55,363 bases of DNA from an uncultured Prevotella sp. (GTDB lineage Bacteria > Bacteroidota > Bacteroidia > Bacteroidales > Bacteroidaceae). Made by a program: the position numbers and the translations under genes. Below, in pieces: positions 36,650 through 45,040 of this stretch; position 1 is the stretch's first letter; the number at the start of each line of letters is the position of its first letter. The stretch is taken from the NCBI GenBank assembly GCA_905234145.1, contig CAJOGK010000012.1, positions 1 to 55,363 on the forward strand, given 5' to 3'. Under the pieces are notes generated by a model. That model saw nothing but the letters and a program-made list of their open reading frames with translations. It ran no database searches and was not told the origin of the DNA.

Positions 36650-38323
36650 ATGAACAAAAAGCTATTTCTTGCAGGCGTTGCCCTGCTCGCTGCTGTCGGA
36701 TTTACATCTTGTAATTCCGAGACACCAATTGATCCTTCAACCCCCAGTGGCATAGCTCCTGTTGGTCATCAGGTTGGTGTTGATTATGACTGGGCTGTAA
36801 AAGCAAATTCTGTTGCTCAGTTTGAGGAGTACTGGGCTGCTGATAAGGATGCAGTACAGAAACTCGTTAAGGACAAGAAAGTTGCAAGCATCTGTATTAT
36901 TGTTGATGCATTAACACTCGACGGAAAGACTATTGAGATTCCTCAGCTTTGGGCTGACGCTAATGGTAAGATTGTTAATGTACGTATTGCAGGTACATTT
37001 AAGAATCCTGATTTCCTTCGTGCAGCCTGGATGGAGAAAGGTGCTGCGGCAACAAAGTGGCCTGTAAAGATTAAGACTGACAAGGTTAAGGGTTCAGAGG
37101 TTAACTTCACATTTGACGGTGGTGAATTTGACTTTGAGTTGGAGACTATGTATACTCGTTCTACTATTAATGGTCCTATCACTATTGGTTATTTCTTGGC
37201 ACAGGCTGCTACTGGCATGAGTTCTGTTGAGATTCAGTCTGGTAATGTTGTTGCTATTGATATTGAATCTACTGGTGACCTCAAAGAGAAAGAGGATGCT
37301 TTTGTTACTGGTGTTTGGACAAAAGGAACTAAAGCCGTTAATGTAACAGCTGAAAAGGGTATCTATCTAGGTGAAAATAAATATATCAGAGTTGACAATG
37401 TATTTGTTGAGGATGATGCTACTATCAATAACCTTGCTTATGATAAGGATCCAAAGAAGACCTATAAACTCGGTATTATTGAGGTTGTAAATCCTTATAA
37501 GAACGTAACTGTTACCTTTGCAAAGGATAAGATTTATGCAGAAACAATTGTTGGTGCAAAAGCTGACAAGAACTTCATTACTGTTGATGATGCAAAAATC
37601 AATTTGGATTATGTTGATGCGATCGGAAACGTTACAGTGAAGGGTACTACAACTCTGATTCAGGATGTATATTCAAATGTTATCTTCAATGATAAAGTTA
37701 CATTCAACACTGAGAAAGTTGCCCTGTTTGACAATGTAGTTTTCAATGATCTGACAGTTGAGATTAATGCCGATGATGTAACAGTAGCATTTGATGAAGT
37801 TTCCTTCAACAAGAAGCCAAATCTTTCTTCAACTCTTAAATATGAAGCTACCGCACCTTGGACTGAAGTACATACCTATCAGTGGATTATCAGCGATTCT
37901 CATCCTCAAAAGGGTTACTACATCGAGTGTAAGAATGACCTTTCTGACTTGAAGGAATATAATAAGAATAAGGAAATCGGAACATTTGCAGTTAAAGATG
38001 TTCAGTATAATGCAACAACCCAGACTTTCGATGGAGATAAGAAGGCTGATGCTAAGAAATATGATGTTGTAGTTATTAATACTCCTCATGCAGCTGGTAC
38101 CTATACGCTTACTCCTTTTGGAACTGTGGTTGATTTGAGTTCAAAATGTAAGTTCTGGAATGGTACAGCTTATGCTCAAAATGTTGATGCTCTGAATAAC
38201 ATCTGGGGTAAGAAAGAATTTAAGGATGAGGGTGCTTGGTACTCTGTTGTCTTTGCTGATACTCAGTATATCTGGAGAAAGTTGAATGGTGATACCAAGA
38301 TTTATGTTCTTGTAACAGAATAA
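36650..38323 (+). CDS. Large lipoprotein of unknown function, beta-rich
   Basis: 557 residues. The lipoprotein signal ends at Cys21 (GFTSCNSETP). From about residue 150 on, short strands with hydrophobic and Asn/Asp residues follow in a regular way (VTVKGTTTLIQDVYSNVIF; LFDNVVFNDLTVEI), suggesting a parallel beta-helix. No family recognised. Codons are richer in A and T than in neighbouring genes (much GTT, GAT, AAG and ACT). It has two promoters and a strong terminator and no partner gene. It may be an abundant surface protein; that is inference. Confidence 0.8.
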   Translation: MNKKLFLAGVALLAAVGFTSCNSETPIDPSTPSGIAPVGHQVGVDYDWAVKANSVAQFEEYWAADKDAVQKLVKDKKVASICIIVDALTLDGKTIEIPQLWADANGKIVNVRIAGTFKNPDFLRAAWMEKGAAATKWPVKIKTDKVKGSEVNFTFDGGEFDFELETMYTRSTINGPITIGYFLAQAATGMSSVEIQSGNVVAIDIESTGDLKEKEDAFVTGVWTKGTKAVNVTAEKGIYLGENKYIRVDNVFVEDDATINNLAYDKDPKKTYKLGIIEVVNPYKNVTVTFAKDKIYAETIVGAKADKNFITVDDAKINLDYVDAIGNVTVKGTTTLIQDVYSNVIFNDKVTFNTEKVALFDNVVFNDLTVEINADDVTVAFDEVSFNKKPNLSSTLKYEATAPWTEVHTYQWIISDSHPQKGYYIECKNDLSDLKEYNKNKEIGTFAVKDVQYNATTQTFDGDKKADAKKYDVVVINTPHAAGTYTLTPFGTVVDLSSKCKFWNGTAYAQNVDALNNIWGKKEFKDEGAWYSVVFADTQYIWRKLNGDTKIYVLVTE

Positions 38324-38354
38324 TTCATTGCTTATTTGAATTAGACTCTATATC

Positions 38355-38390
38355 TTGCGTCTCTGCTTCAAGCAGGGGCGCAATTTTTTT
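38355..38390 (+). terminator. Terminator of the large lipoprotein gene
   Basis: TTGCGTCTCTGC pairs with GCAGGGGCGCAA (two G/T wobbles) around TTCAA, followed by seven T. Confidence 0.92.
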
Positions 38391-38413
38391 AGAATCATAA
38401 AAAAACACAAAAT

Positions 38414-38445
38414 TTTGGATAGTTCTATTTTTTGCTGTATCTTTG
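38414..38445 (+). promoter_or_regulatory. Promoter of the DUF4249 gene
   Basis: TTTG (38414-38417), a 20-nt spacer and TATCTTTG (38438-38445). Nine bases before ATG 38455. Confidence 0.8.
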
Positions 38446-38454
38446 CAGGCAAAA

Positions 38455-39276
38455 ATGAGATATATGGTTAAAAGAATAAGGTTTAGTTGGTTGCTGCTGG
38501 GTTTGTTGCTCTGTAGCTGCGATAAGACTATTGAGATAGATTATAAAGATGCAGTACCCCGTTATGCCATTGAAGGCTGGCTGACACCTTTTGAGACGAT
38601 TGTGCATGTTTGCCAAACACGTAGTATGAGTGACACACTAAACGTTAGTGATATCTCTAATGCCGTTGTTACTGTAACAGATGACGAGGGTCATGTGGAA
38701 AAGATTCCTTTTTCTCCAAATTCAGGTGATGGGGGATATTATATTTCGAAATATTCGGGTGATATAGGGCATACCTATCGTTTGGATGTTTCGGTTGAAG
38801 ATCAGCATTTCTATTCCGTTTCAACCATGCATGATGCGCCAAGAATGACATCTTTTCGTTTGGTTTATCGTGAGATGTTGTCCGAACGTTATATTTTTGC
38901 TGATGTACGGATACAAGATTTTCCTAATGAAATAAACTATTATTATCTTCACATGTTTCGTAACGGCATCCCTTATCGTTCAGCTGTGTTAAAGGATGAT
39001 ACAAATCCTAGTGGCGAGTTGCAACAGTTGTTTGCCTTGAATCGTGTGGGTAGTACAGATTGGGACGTATTGCAAGAGGGTGATGAGTTGACTATACAGG
39101 CTCGTACCATTGATGAGTCTTCGTATAACTATCTCTATGCTGTATTACAAATGAGTAATACTGCCACTAACCCTCCTGATAATTTTGTAGGTGGTTGTCT
39201 GGGCTATTTTAGTGCTTTTTGTGCAATGTCCTATACGATAGTATATCGAGAGTCTGACGTCGTAGAAGATGAATAA
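38455..39276 (+). CDS. DUF4249 family lipoprotein
   Basis: 273 residues. The lipoprotein signal ends in LLLCSC (Cys22). The body has an N-terminal carboxypeptidase-regulatory-like fold (YAIEGWLTPFETIVHVCQTRSMSD; NAVVTVTDDEGH) and ends with the family's GCLGYFSAF. DUF4249 genes usually sit next to a TonB-dependent receptor; here none is adjacent. The frame continues upstream to a TTG at 38443, but that is in the -7 box. ATG 38464 is a second possible start. Confidence 0.85.
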   Translation: MRYMVKRIRFSWLLLGLLLCSCDKTIEIDYKDAVPRYAIEGWLTPFETIVHVCQTRSMSDTLNVSDISNAVVTVTDDEGHVEKIPFSPNSGDGGYYISKYSGDIGHTYRLDVSVEDQHFYSVSTMHDAPRMTSFRLVYREMLSERYIFADVRIQDFPNEINYYYLHMFRNGIPYRSAVLKDDTNPSGELQQLFALNRVGSTDWDVLQEGDELTIQARTIDESSYNYLYAVLQMSNTATNPPDNFVGGCLGYFSAFCAMSYTIVYRESDVVEDE

Positions 39277-39279
39277 AAT

Positions 39280-39318
39280 AATCCCCCGCTGGTGCTCAGC
39301 GAGGGATTTCTTTTTTTA
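39280..39318. terminator. Bidirectional terminator, DUF4249 / DUF349
   Basis: AATCCCCCGCTG pairs with CAGCGAGGGATT (one C/A mismatch) around GTGCT and a T-run follows. Serves the converging genes. Confidence 0.85.
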
Positions 39319-41124
39319 TTTGTTCTCGGCATCGATGGCCTTGATCTTGTCGCGAACGAGGTTCATCTCGTCCTTCAGTTTCTGTACCTTGCGGTTCATT
39401 TCGTCTATCAGACTGTTACCCTTCTTAGAGGAAGCATTCAGGAAGCCCAGATTGTTCTCGTAGGTCTGAATCTCCTGCTTCAGGTTCTCGTACTGACGGA
39501 ACAAGCGTGCACGCTCGTTGTCAAGGGCATTTTCGCCTCGCTCAGCCACTTGTTTCAGACTCTGCTTGAAATTATTCAGGCGACGCTTTGCTACGCTGAT
39601 ATTAAGGTCTTTGTAGAGCTTGTCGAGTACAGCATGGTATTCTTCGTAAACCTTGTCCTTCTCCTTAAATGGCACATGACCAATACTCTGGTATTCCTCT
39701 ACGAGTTGCTGAACCTTATCCTGCAGATTATCACCCGTCTCTGTGGCGATGGCCTTAAGCTTTTCGATAACCTGACGCTTCTTTTCGAGGTTAGCACGCT
39801 CCTCGCCACGCTGATTACCACCAGCGGCATTACGAGCCTCGAAGAACTTGTTGCAGATGCCCAGGAACTCCTCCCAAAGCTGATCGCCAACTTTCTTCTG
39901 TACCATACCAATCGTGCGCCACTCCTTCTGTAGGGCTACAAATTTATCGCTAGTTGATTTCCAATCAGTAGAATCCACTAAAGCCTTGGCCTGCTCGATG
40001 AGGGCACGCTTCTTATCTGCATTCTCCTTGAAGGTATCTTTCAGACCCTTGAAATACTGGGCCTTACGACCAAAGAAATCATCGCAAGCGGCACGGAAGC
40101 GCTCAAAGATCTTCACGTTCATCTTCTGAGGGGCAAAACCGATGGTCTTCCACTCCGTTTGTATCTCGATAATCTGCTTGGTATGCTTCTCCCAATCGCC
40201 ACTGCCCTTGTTCTCTTCAGCGGCGATTGCTTCAATCTTCTCGCAGAGAGCGGTCTTACGAGCCAAATTGTCTTCTTCCTTGGCGCGTACACCCTCAAAG
40301 TGCTGCTGATGGCGCTTATTGATGACTGTTGAAGCGGCCTTGAAGCGATTCCATATTTCCTCGCGCTGCTCCTTGGCTACAGGACCAATCTCGCGATACT
40401 CCTGATGCAGCTTCTGCAACTGGTGGAAGGCACTAATCACATCCTCCTCGTCGGCCAGTTTCTCTGCAGCCTCGCAAAGAGCAGTTTTCAATTCCAGATT
40501 CTTTTTGAAGTCGTATTCGCGTGCCTCGCTGTTTAAACGAAGCATATCGTAGAACTGCTCCACATAGAGTTGGTAGTTGCGCCAGAGCTCGTTAGCCTTA
40601 TCTGCGGGCACATTCTTTATCTCGCGCCACTGCTGTTGCAGCGCTTTAAACTCCTGATAGCTCTTGTTTGCCTCGTCGGGGGTGGTAATCATGGCCTTAA
40701 TCTTGTCGATAATGGCCAGTTTCTGGGTTAGGTTCTCCTGCTTTTCTGCTTCTTGCTCCTTGAAGATCTTGGCACGACGCTCTTTGATAATGCCCATCTC
40801 GGCCTTGAACTTCTCCTCATCCATATCAGGCGTAATCTGATAGGTTTCCGGATCACCTCCAGCATCGAGATAAGCCTTCAACTTGGCTTCACGCTCTGCA
40901 ATGTGCAGTTTGTAGAACACCGTTTTTAGGTAGTCTACCTCTTCCTTCTGTGGTGTCTCTTCGCCATGAGCAATATCCTGCACACGACGAAGCACCTCAG
41001 CCTTGGTTTCGTAAACCTTACGGGGCTGTTCTACTACATTTTCATTTGCTACTTCAGGAGTTTCTTCCTGGATTACTTCTTGTTTTACCTCCTGTTCGAG
41101 GATGTTTTCTTGAGAGTCCATCAT
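39316..41124 (-). CDS. DUF349 repeat protein
   Basis: 602 residues, almost all helical. Five or more DUF349 units of about 75 residues repeat patterns such as LQQQWREIKNVPADKANELWRNY and IQTEWKTIGFAPQKMNVKIFERF. The N-terminus is acidic (ILEQEVKQEVIQEETPE) and the C-terminus a coiled coil. DUF349 proteins occur across bacteria and have been linked to ribosome or polymerase-related functions, but there is no settled role. Monocistronic, with a small perfect hairpin in its leader (41144-41159, CGCCTGT/ACAGGCG). Confidence 0.9.
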   Translation of the reverse strand: MMDSQENILEQEVKQEVIQEETPEVANENVVEQPRKVYETKAEVLRRVQDIAHGEETPQKEEVDYLKTVFYKLHIAEREAKLKAYLDAGGDPETYQITPDMDEEKFKAEMGIIKERRAKIFKEQEAEKQENLTQKLAIIDKIKAMITTPDEANKSYQEFKALQQQWREIKNVPADKANELWRNYQLYVEQFYDMLRLNSEAREYDFKKNLELKTALCEAAEKLADEEDVISAFHQLQKLHQEYREIGPVAKEQREEIWNRFKAASTVINKRHQQHFEGVRAKEEDNLARKTALCEKIEAIAAEENKGSGDWEKHTKQIIEIQTEWKTIGFAPQKMNVKIFERFRAACDDFFGRKAQYFKGLKDTFKENADKKRALIEQAKALVDSTDWKSTSDKFVALQKEWRTIGMVQKKVGDQLWEEFLGICNKFFEARNAAGGNQRGEERANLEKKRQVIEKLKAIATETGDNLQDKVQQLVEEYQSIGHVPFKEKDKVYEEYHAVLDKLYKDLNISVAKRRLNNFKQSLKQVAERGENALDNERARLFRQYENLKQEIQTYENNLGFLNASSKKGNSLIDEMNRKVQKLKDEMNLVRDKIKAIDAENK

Positions 41125-41168
41125 TTAACTATTAAATTATCTGCGCCTGTAAACAGGCGTACAGGGGT

Positions 41169-41176
41169 CAAAGGTA
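41169..41176 (-). promoter_or_regulatory. -7 element (TACCTTTG) of the DUF349 gene
   Basis: Exact match, 44 nt before the ATG. The leader contains the hairpin at 41144-41159. Confidence 0.7.
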
Positions 41177-41219
41177 CAAAAAAAGTAAAGAATAAAGCTT
41201 AAAATAAAGTTAAAAGATG

Positions 41220-42146
41220 CTAAACGAGCCGTTTATGGCGGAAAAACCACCAAGCCATACCTGAAATCATGAGCGAAATCACGATGGCGAAGACAAATCC
41301 CCACGTACTATTCTCCATACCGTTAACCAGATTCATACCAAACATAGAGGTGATGAGCGTAGGTATCATCATGATAATCGTCACCGAGGTGAGGGTACGC
41401 ATCACCGTATTCATATTATTATTGATAATACTTTGGTAGGTATCCATCGTCGACTCTAAAATGTCGGAGTAGATAGAGGTGGTTTCGCGTGCCTGCGACA
41501 TCTCGATGTTAACGTCTTCAATCAAGTCGGCATCGAGCTCGTCGATCTGTAGTTTGAACTTCAGCTTTTGCAGCAGGTTCTCGTTGCCTCGGATAGAGGT
41601 CTGGAAGTAGGTGAGCGAATCTTGCAAACGGCTCAAACCAATCAGACTTTCATTGTTTACTTCGCGATCGAGGTTGCGTTTGGCTTTGTCTACGAGCATT
41701 GAAATCTGCTTCAGGCGCTTCAGGTACCAAACGGCACTGCTGAGGAATAAACGGAAAATCATATCGACATGATCAGTGAATCCCACGCCACGCTTTTGCT
41801 GGAACGAGAGGAAATCGATCATCATGTTGGTTTCGTAATAACATACGGTGATGGTGACGTCGCGCTTGTGGATGATACCCAAAGGCACAGTAGTATAGGG
41901 CGTGCGGCTACGAATCTCCTTCACGTAGGGGATACGCAGGATAATCAGCATCCATCCGTCATCGTATTCATAACGGGCACGCTCATCGGTATCGCTGATG
42001 TCCGACATAAAGTAGTCGGGGATATTGAACTTTTCTTCGAGTTCATGCTGGTCTTCATCGGTGGGGCATGTCACCTGTATCCAGCAATTAGGCTGCCACT
42101 CTTGGAGTTGGGTCAGTCCGCCTTGGGTGTTCCAGAATGTCTTCAT
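41220..42146 (-). CDS. corA: CorA family magnesium/divalent cation transporter
   Basis: 308 residues. A large cytoplasmic funnel domain is followed by two C-terminal helices; the first ends with the GMN selectivity motif (SMFGMNLVNGMENSTWGF, about 270). The protein ends in a basic tail (RHKRLV), as in CorA. Both Mg2+ and other divalent ions are possible substrates. It has its own promoter and a structured leader of about 127 nt. Confidence 0.93.
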   Translation of the reverse strand: MKTFWNTQGGLTQLQEWQPNCWIQVTCPTDEDQHELEEKFNIPDYFMSDISDTDERARYEYDDGWMLIILRIPYVKEIRSRTPYTTVPLGIIHKRDVTITVCYYETNMMIDFLSFQQKRGVGFTDHVDMIFRLFLSSAVWYLKRLKQISMLVDKAKRNLDREVNNESLIGLSRLQDSLTYFQTSIRGNENLLQKLKFKLQIDELDADLIEDVNIEMSQARETTSIYSDILESTMDTYQSIINNNMNTVMRTLTSVTIIMMIPTLITSMFGMNLVNGMENSTWGFVFAIVISLMISGMAWWFFRHKRLV

Positions 42147-42273
42147 CTTGCTAATCCTTAAAAGAGTTTAGCGGCAAGAGGATTAGCGGTCTTGTCTGCT
42201 ATCCTCCAGCCTAACAGTTGTTACTATTCGCCGGGTAATCGTCCATAATTTCGTTACTATTTTGATTAAATCG
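42147..42273 (-). promoter_or_regulatory. Structured corA leader with alternative pairings
   Basis: Segment B, GCTAATCCTC (42178-42187), can pair with upstream C, GAGGATAGC (42198-42206), or its first eight bases with downstream A, GGATTAGC (42150-42157), which ends 3 nt before the ATG. The two pairings exclude each other. The C-B hairpin is extended by a GGC/GCC pair. This layout suits control of translation start, possibly by Mg2+. Confidence 0.45.
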
Positions 42274-42277
42274 CTGC

Positions 42278-42285
42278 AAAGATAG
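42278..42285 (-). promoter_or_regulatory. -7 element (TATCTTTG) of corA
   Basis: Fits TAnnTTTG. The -33 region has a TTTTTG at a spacing of 22 nt. Confidence 0.6.
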
Positions 42286-42328
42286 TTATTTTTTTGCGAA
42301 AACCACAAAAAGTTCTTAGCTTTTTTCT

Positions 42329-42440
42329 TCTAAGGATGTTTTTTGTCTAAGGAGTAAAGGAGTTTTGGAGTTTTTTGTTATCGATGTTGGCATCGATTCT
42401 CCTTTTCTCCTATTCTCCTTAGACAAAAATAGTCCTTAGA
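42329..42440. repeat. Long nested hairpin with arms of 8-nt repeats
   Basis: TCTAAGGA (42329-42336) pairs with TCCTTAGA (42433-42440). Inside, TTTTTGTCTAAGGAG (42340-42354) pairs with 42415-42429. Then GGAG units at 8-nt spacing pair with CTCC units, and the tip is ATCGATG/CATCGAT around TTGG. It touches the pepD stop codon and probably ends pepD transcription. Same build as 24192-24268. Confidence 0.85.
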
Positions 42441-43898
42441 TTATTTCTGAGGAATATCCTCCAAAGTTTTCTTCAGCAGGGTCCAGAAAGGCTCTACTGT
42501 AGCGATAAGTGCGCGCTCGGTGGTGGTATGAGGCGACTTCATTGTGGGACCGAAGCTTACAACGTCGAGGTTAGGATATTTGCCCAAAATTATCGAGCAC
42601 TCCAATCCTGCATGATCGGCCTGAGTGGTGCCCTCCTCATTGAAGATTTCCTTGTATTCCTTCAGCAACAGCTTCAGAATCTCAGAATCAGGATTTGGAT
42701 CCCAACCACCATACGAACCACTGGTTGCCACCTTCATGCCAGCCATAGAGAAGCAGCTCTCAAGGGTCTTCACAATGTAATCCTTCATGTCCTCGCGACT
42801 AGAACGAGCGAGAATCTTTAGCGAAGCCTTGCCCTCACCGATATTGATGATGGCTAGGTTGCTTGAGGTTTCAACAACGCTGGGGTAGGATGGAATCATA
42901 CGGAGCACACCATCGTGACAGCCATAGATGGCATTGATAAGGTTGTCTTGAATCTCAACGGGTACCTCCATCTTTGGTGTTTCCACATCCTCGCAGATTA
43001 CCTCGATGCCGCTCTCGATACCTTTATATTCATCAGTGAAGTCCTCGAGCCAGTCAGCAGCAAGTTCCTTGAGAGCAGCTACATTTTCCTTTGGAAGGGT
43101 CAGTATAGCCTCGGCCTTGAAAGGAATGGCATTGCGCATGTTGCCACCCTGCCAAGAAGCTAAACGAGCCTCGCACTCTTCGATAGCCTCGCGAACCAAG
43201 CGCACCAACAGTTTATTGGCATTACCACGACCCTCATGAATCTCCAAACCAGAATGTCCGCCACGCAGACCTTTTACGGTAACCTTTACTGCGGCATCGT
43301 CGGCATCGGTCTCAACCTCTTTATATTCGAGGGTAGCGGTGATGTCGATACCACCAGCAGAACCAATCACAAACTTGCCCCAGGTCTCAGAGTCGAGGTT
43401 CAACAGAATATCACCATTCAACTCACCTGCAGGCAGTGCATTGGCACCAAACATACCAGTTTCCTCATCGGCAGTAATCAGAGCCTCTACAGGACCATGC
43501 TTCAGACTCTTGTCTTCCATCACAGCCATAATAGCTGCTACACCCAGACCGTTATCGGCTCCTAGTGTTGTGCCCTTAGCCTTTACCCACTCACCATCAA
43601 TCCATGGTTGGATGGGGTCGGTCTCGAAGTTATGGGTGCTCTCTGGTGTCTTCTGTGGCACCATATCCATGTGGGCCTGCAGGATAACGCCCTTTTTGTT
43701 TTCCATACCGGGACTGGCTGATTTGCGCATCACAATGTTGTTAGCAGAGTCCTTGAAGGCTTCAACGCCAGTCTGCTTGGCAAAGTCGAGCAGGAATTGC
43801 TGTATCTTCTCCAGATGGCCTGAAGGACGTGGAACCTGTGTAAGTGCATAAAAGTTCTTCCAGATGCACGCTGGGTTTAAGTTTTTAATTTCACTCAT
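42441..43898 (-). CDS. pepD: Aminoacyl-histidine dipeptidase (peptidase M20, PepD)
   Basis: 485 residues, a cytosolic zinc dipeptidase with broad specificity (Xaa-His). Metal-ligand motifs: LQAHMDMVPQ, LGADNGLGVAAIMAV and DEETGMFGANAL; RGGHSGLEIHEGRGNANKL and EC-type C-terminal GLECSIILGKYPNLDVVSFGP also match. Full length. It starts 2 nt after the stop of the membrane-protein gene upstream, so the two are cotranscribed. Confidence 0.95.
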   Translation of the reverse strand: MSEIKNLNPACIWKNFYALTQVPRPSGHLEKIQQFLLDFAKQTGVEAFKDSANNIVMRKSASPGMENKKGVILQAHMDMVPQKTPESTHNFETDPIQPWIDGEWVKAKGTTLGADNGLGVAAIMAVMEDKSLKHGPVEALITADEETGMFGANALPAGELNGDILLNLDSETWGKFVIGSAGGIDITATLEYKEVETDADDAAVKVTVKGLRGGHSGLEIHEGRGNANKLLVRLVREAIEECEARLASWQGGNMRNAIPFKAEAILTLPKENVAALKELAADWLEDFTDEYKGIESGIEVICEDVETPKMEVPVEIQDNLINAIYGCHDGVLRMIPSYPSVVETSSNLAIINIGEGKASLKILARSSREDMKDYIVKTLESCFSMAGMKVATSGSYGGWDPNPDSEILKLLLKEYKEIFNEEGTTQADHAGLECSIILGKYPNLDVVSFGPTMKSPHTTTERALIATVEPFWTLLKKTLEDIPQK

Positions 43899-43900
43899 AG

Positions 43901-44938
43901 TTATATTGTCTTAGGGTTTAAACGTTTCGTAAACAGGAGGGCTGCCCAGGCGTAGATACCCAAGGCGATGACGAGAAGCGTCTGTACGGTATGTACGATG
44001 AGTACGAACCACAAAGCTTGTTCATCGGCTACACCATAGAGAATCAGCATGGTCTTGATAGCAAAATGCCAAGGACCTGCACCATTGGGCGTAGGTACGA
44101 TGACAGCGAAATTGGCCACCACGAATGATACCAATGCACAACCTAATCCCAGATTCGCTGTAAAGTCAAAGCAGAAGAACGTCAGGTAGTAATGCAAAAA
44201 GTACATCACCCAGATGCCCACAGAGAAGAACAGATAGAGCGGCAGGTTCTGAACCCCCCTCAGGGAGAGTACGCCTTCCCAGATACCACTTAAGGTCATC
44301 TTCACCTTATTATATATAGAGAAGTTCTTCAGCAAGAAATGTAACAGGATAAGAACGGCAACTGTACAGATGGCTGTCACAAGCCAACCCGTAATGGAGA
44401 AACCGCTCAGGATGCGATCGAGCGAAGTGCCTGTTTTCTGGAAAAACGTGCCGAAGGTACTCATAGCCAAAAGCAAGATAATGCCAGAATAGCTCATTAC
44501 AATCAGACTATCGACGGCACGCTCGGTAACAACCGTTCCCAATGCCTTAGAAAACGAGCACCCGTCGTAGCGCTTCAGAATCCCACAACGTGTAAACTCA
44601 CCGATACGTGGTATGATCAGGCTTGCTGCGTAGGAGATGAATACAGCGTGGATACAGACGGAAGATCTTATTTTTAGTGGAATGTGGGATGTGGAATGCG
44701 GAATGAGATTCTTAGATATCGGGTCCAGCGTTTGTTTCCATCGCCAACCACGAAACATCTGTGCCAGAATGCCAAAGGGAAACGAGAGGAGCATCCACGT
44801 CCAGTTCATCTCTTCTGTCAGGACACGGTTGATGGTTGAGAAATCCTCGCCACGATACATCCACCACAAAATAGCACCGCCCAAAACAAAGGGAAGTACT
44901 ACTTTCAAGACGTTCGCAAGTATGCTTTTCGTTTCCAT
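43901..44938 (-). CDS. Flippase-like membrane protein (lysylphosphatidylglycerol synthase TM family)
   Basis: 345 residues with about eight helices. The family motifs SYAASLIIPRIGEFTRCGILKRYDG, TERAVDSLIVM and PTPNGAGPWHFAIKT are present. Such proteins move or modify lipids; many without the synthase domain are of unknown substrate. Between the WRWKQTLDP motif and CIHAVF there is an unusual polar stretch (NLIPHSTSHIPLK) encoded by 7-nt repeats (44677-44704). Its -7 box is 5 nt before ATG. Confidence 0.9.
   Translation of the reverse strand: METKSILANVLKVVLPFVLGGAILWWMYRGEDFSTINRVLTEEMNWTWMLLSFPFGILAQMFRGWRWKQTLDPISKNLIPHSTSHIPLKIRSSVCIHAVFISYAASLIIPRIGEFTRCGILKRYDGCSFSKALGTVVTERAVDSLIVMSYSGIILLLAMSTFGTFFQKTGTSLDRILSGFSITGWLVTAICTVAVLILLHFLLKNFSIYNKVKMTLSGIWEGVLSLRGVQNLPLYLFFSVGIWVMYFLHYYLTFFCFDFTANLGLGCALVSFVVANFAVIVPTPNGAGPWHFAIKTMLILYGVADEQALWFVLIVHTVQTLLVIALGIYAWAALLFTKRLNPKTI
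44677..44704. repeat. Four 7-nt tandem repeats inside the flippase-like gene
   Basis: Plus-strand units GTGGAAT, GTGGGAT, GTGGAAT and GCGGAAT, in one phase. They encode part of a loop in frame. Confidence 0.85.
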
Positions 44939-44943
44939 GGCGG

Positions 44944-44951
44944 CAAAATTA
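44944..44951 (-). promoter_or_regulatory. -7 element (TAATTTTG) of the flippase-like gene
   Basis: Only CCGCC separates it from ATG 44938; a leaderless mRNA is likely. Confidence 0.65.
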
Positions 44952-44957
44952 CGAAAA

Positions 44958-44992
44958 AGAAATGAAAAGTGAAGAGCGAAAAGTGAAAAGTT
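44958..44992. repeat. Five 7-nt units between divergent flippase-like gene and rsmA
   Basis: AGAAATG, AAAAGTG, AAGAGCG, AAAAGTG and AAAAGTT in one phase. The array covers the -33 regions that both promoters would use. Confidence 0.8.
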
Positions 44993-45025
44993 GCTTTGCC
45001 TTATGTTTTTTTACCTTTTTTTTCT

Positions 45026-45033
45026 TACCTTTG
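45026..45033 (+). promoter_or_regulatory. -7 element (TACCTTTG) of rsmA
   Basis: Seven bases before ATG 45041. No good -33 TTTG. Confidence 0.65.
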
Positions 45034-45040
45034 CACCCAA

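Noticed and set aside
42226..42247. Seven-codon leader peptide before corA
   Set aside because: MDGLPGE followed by a stop; too short and without control-type residues to support.
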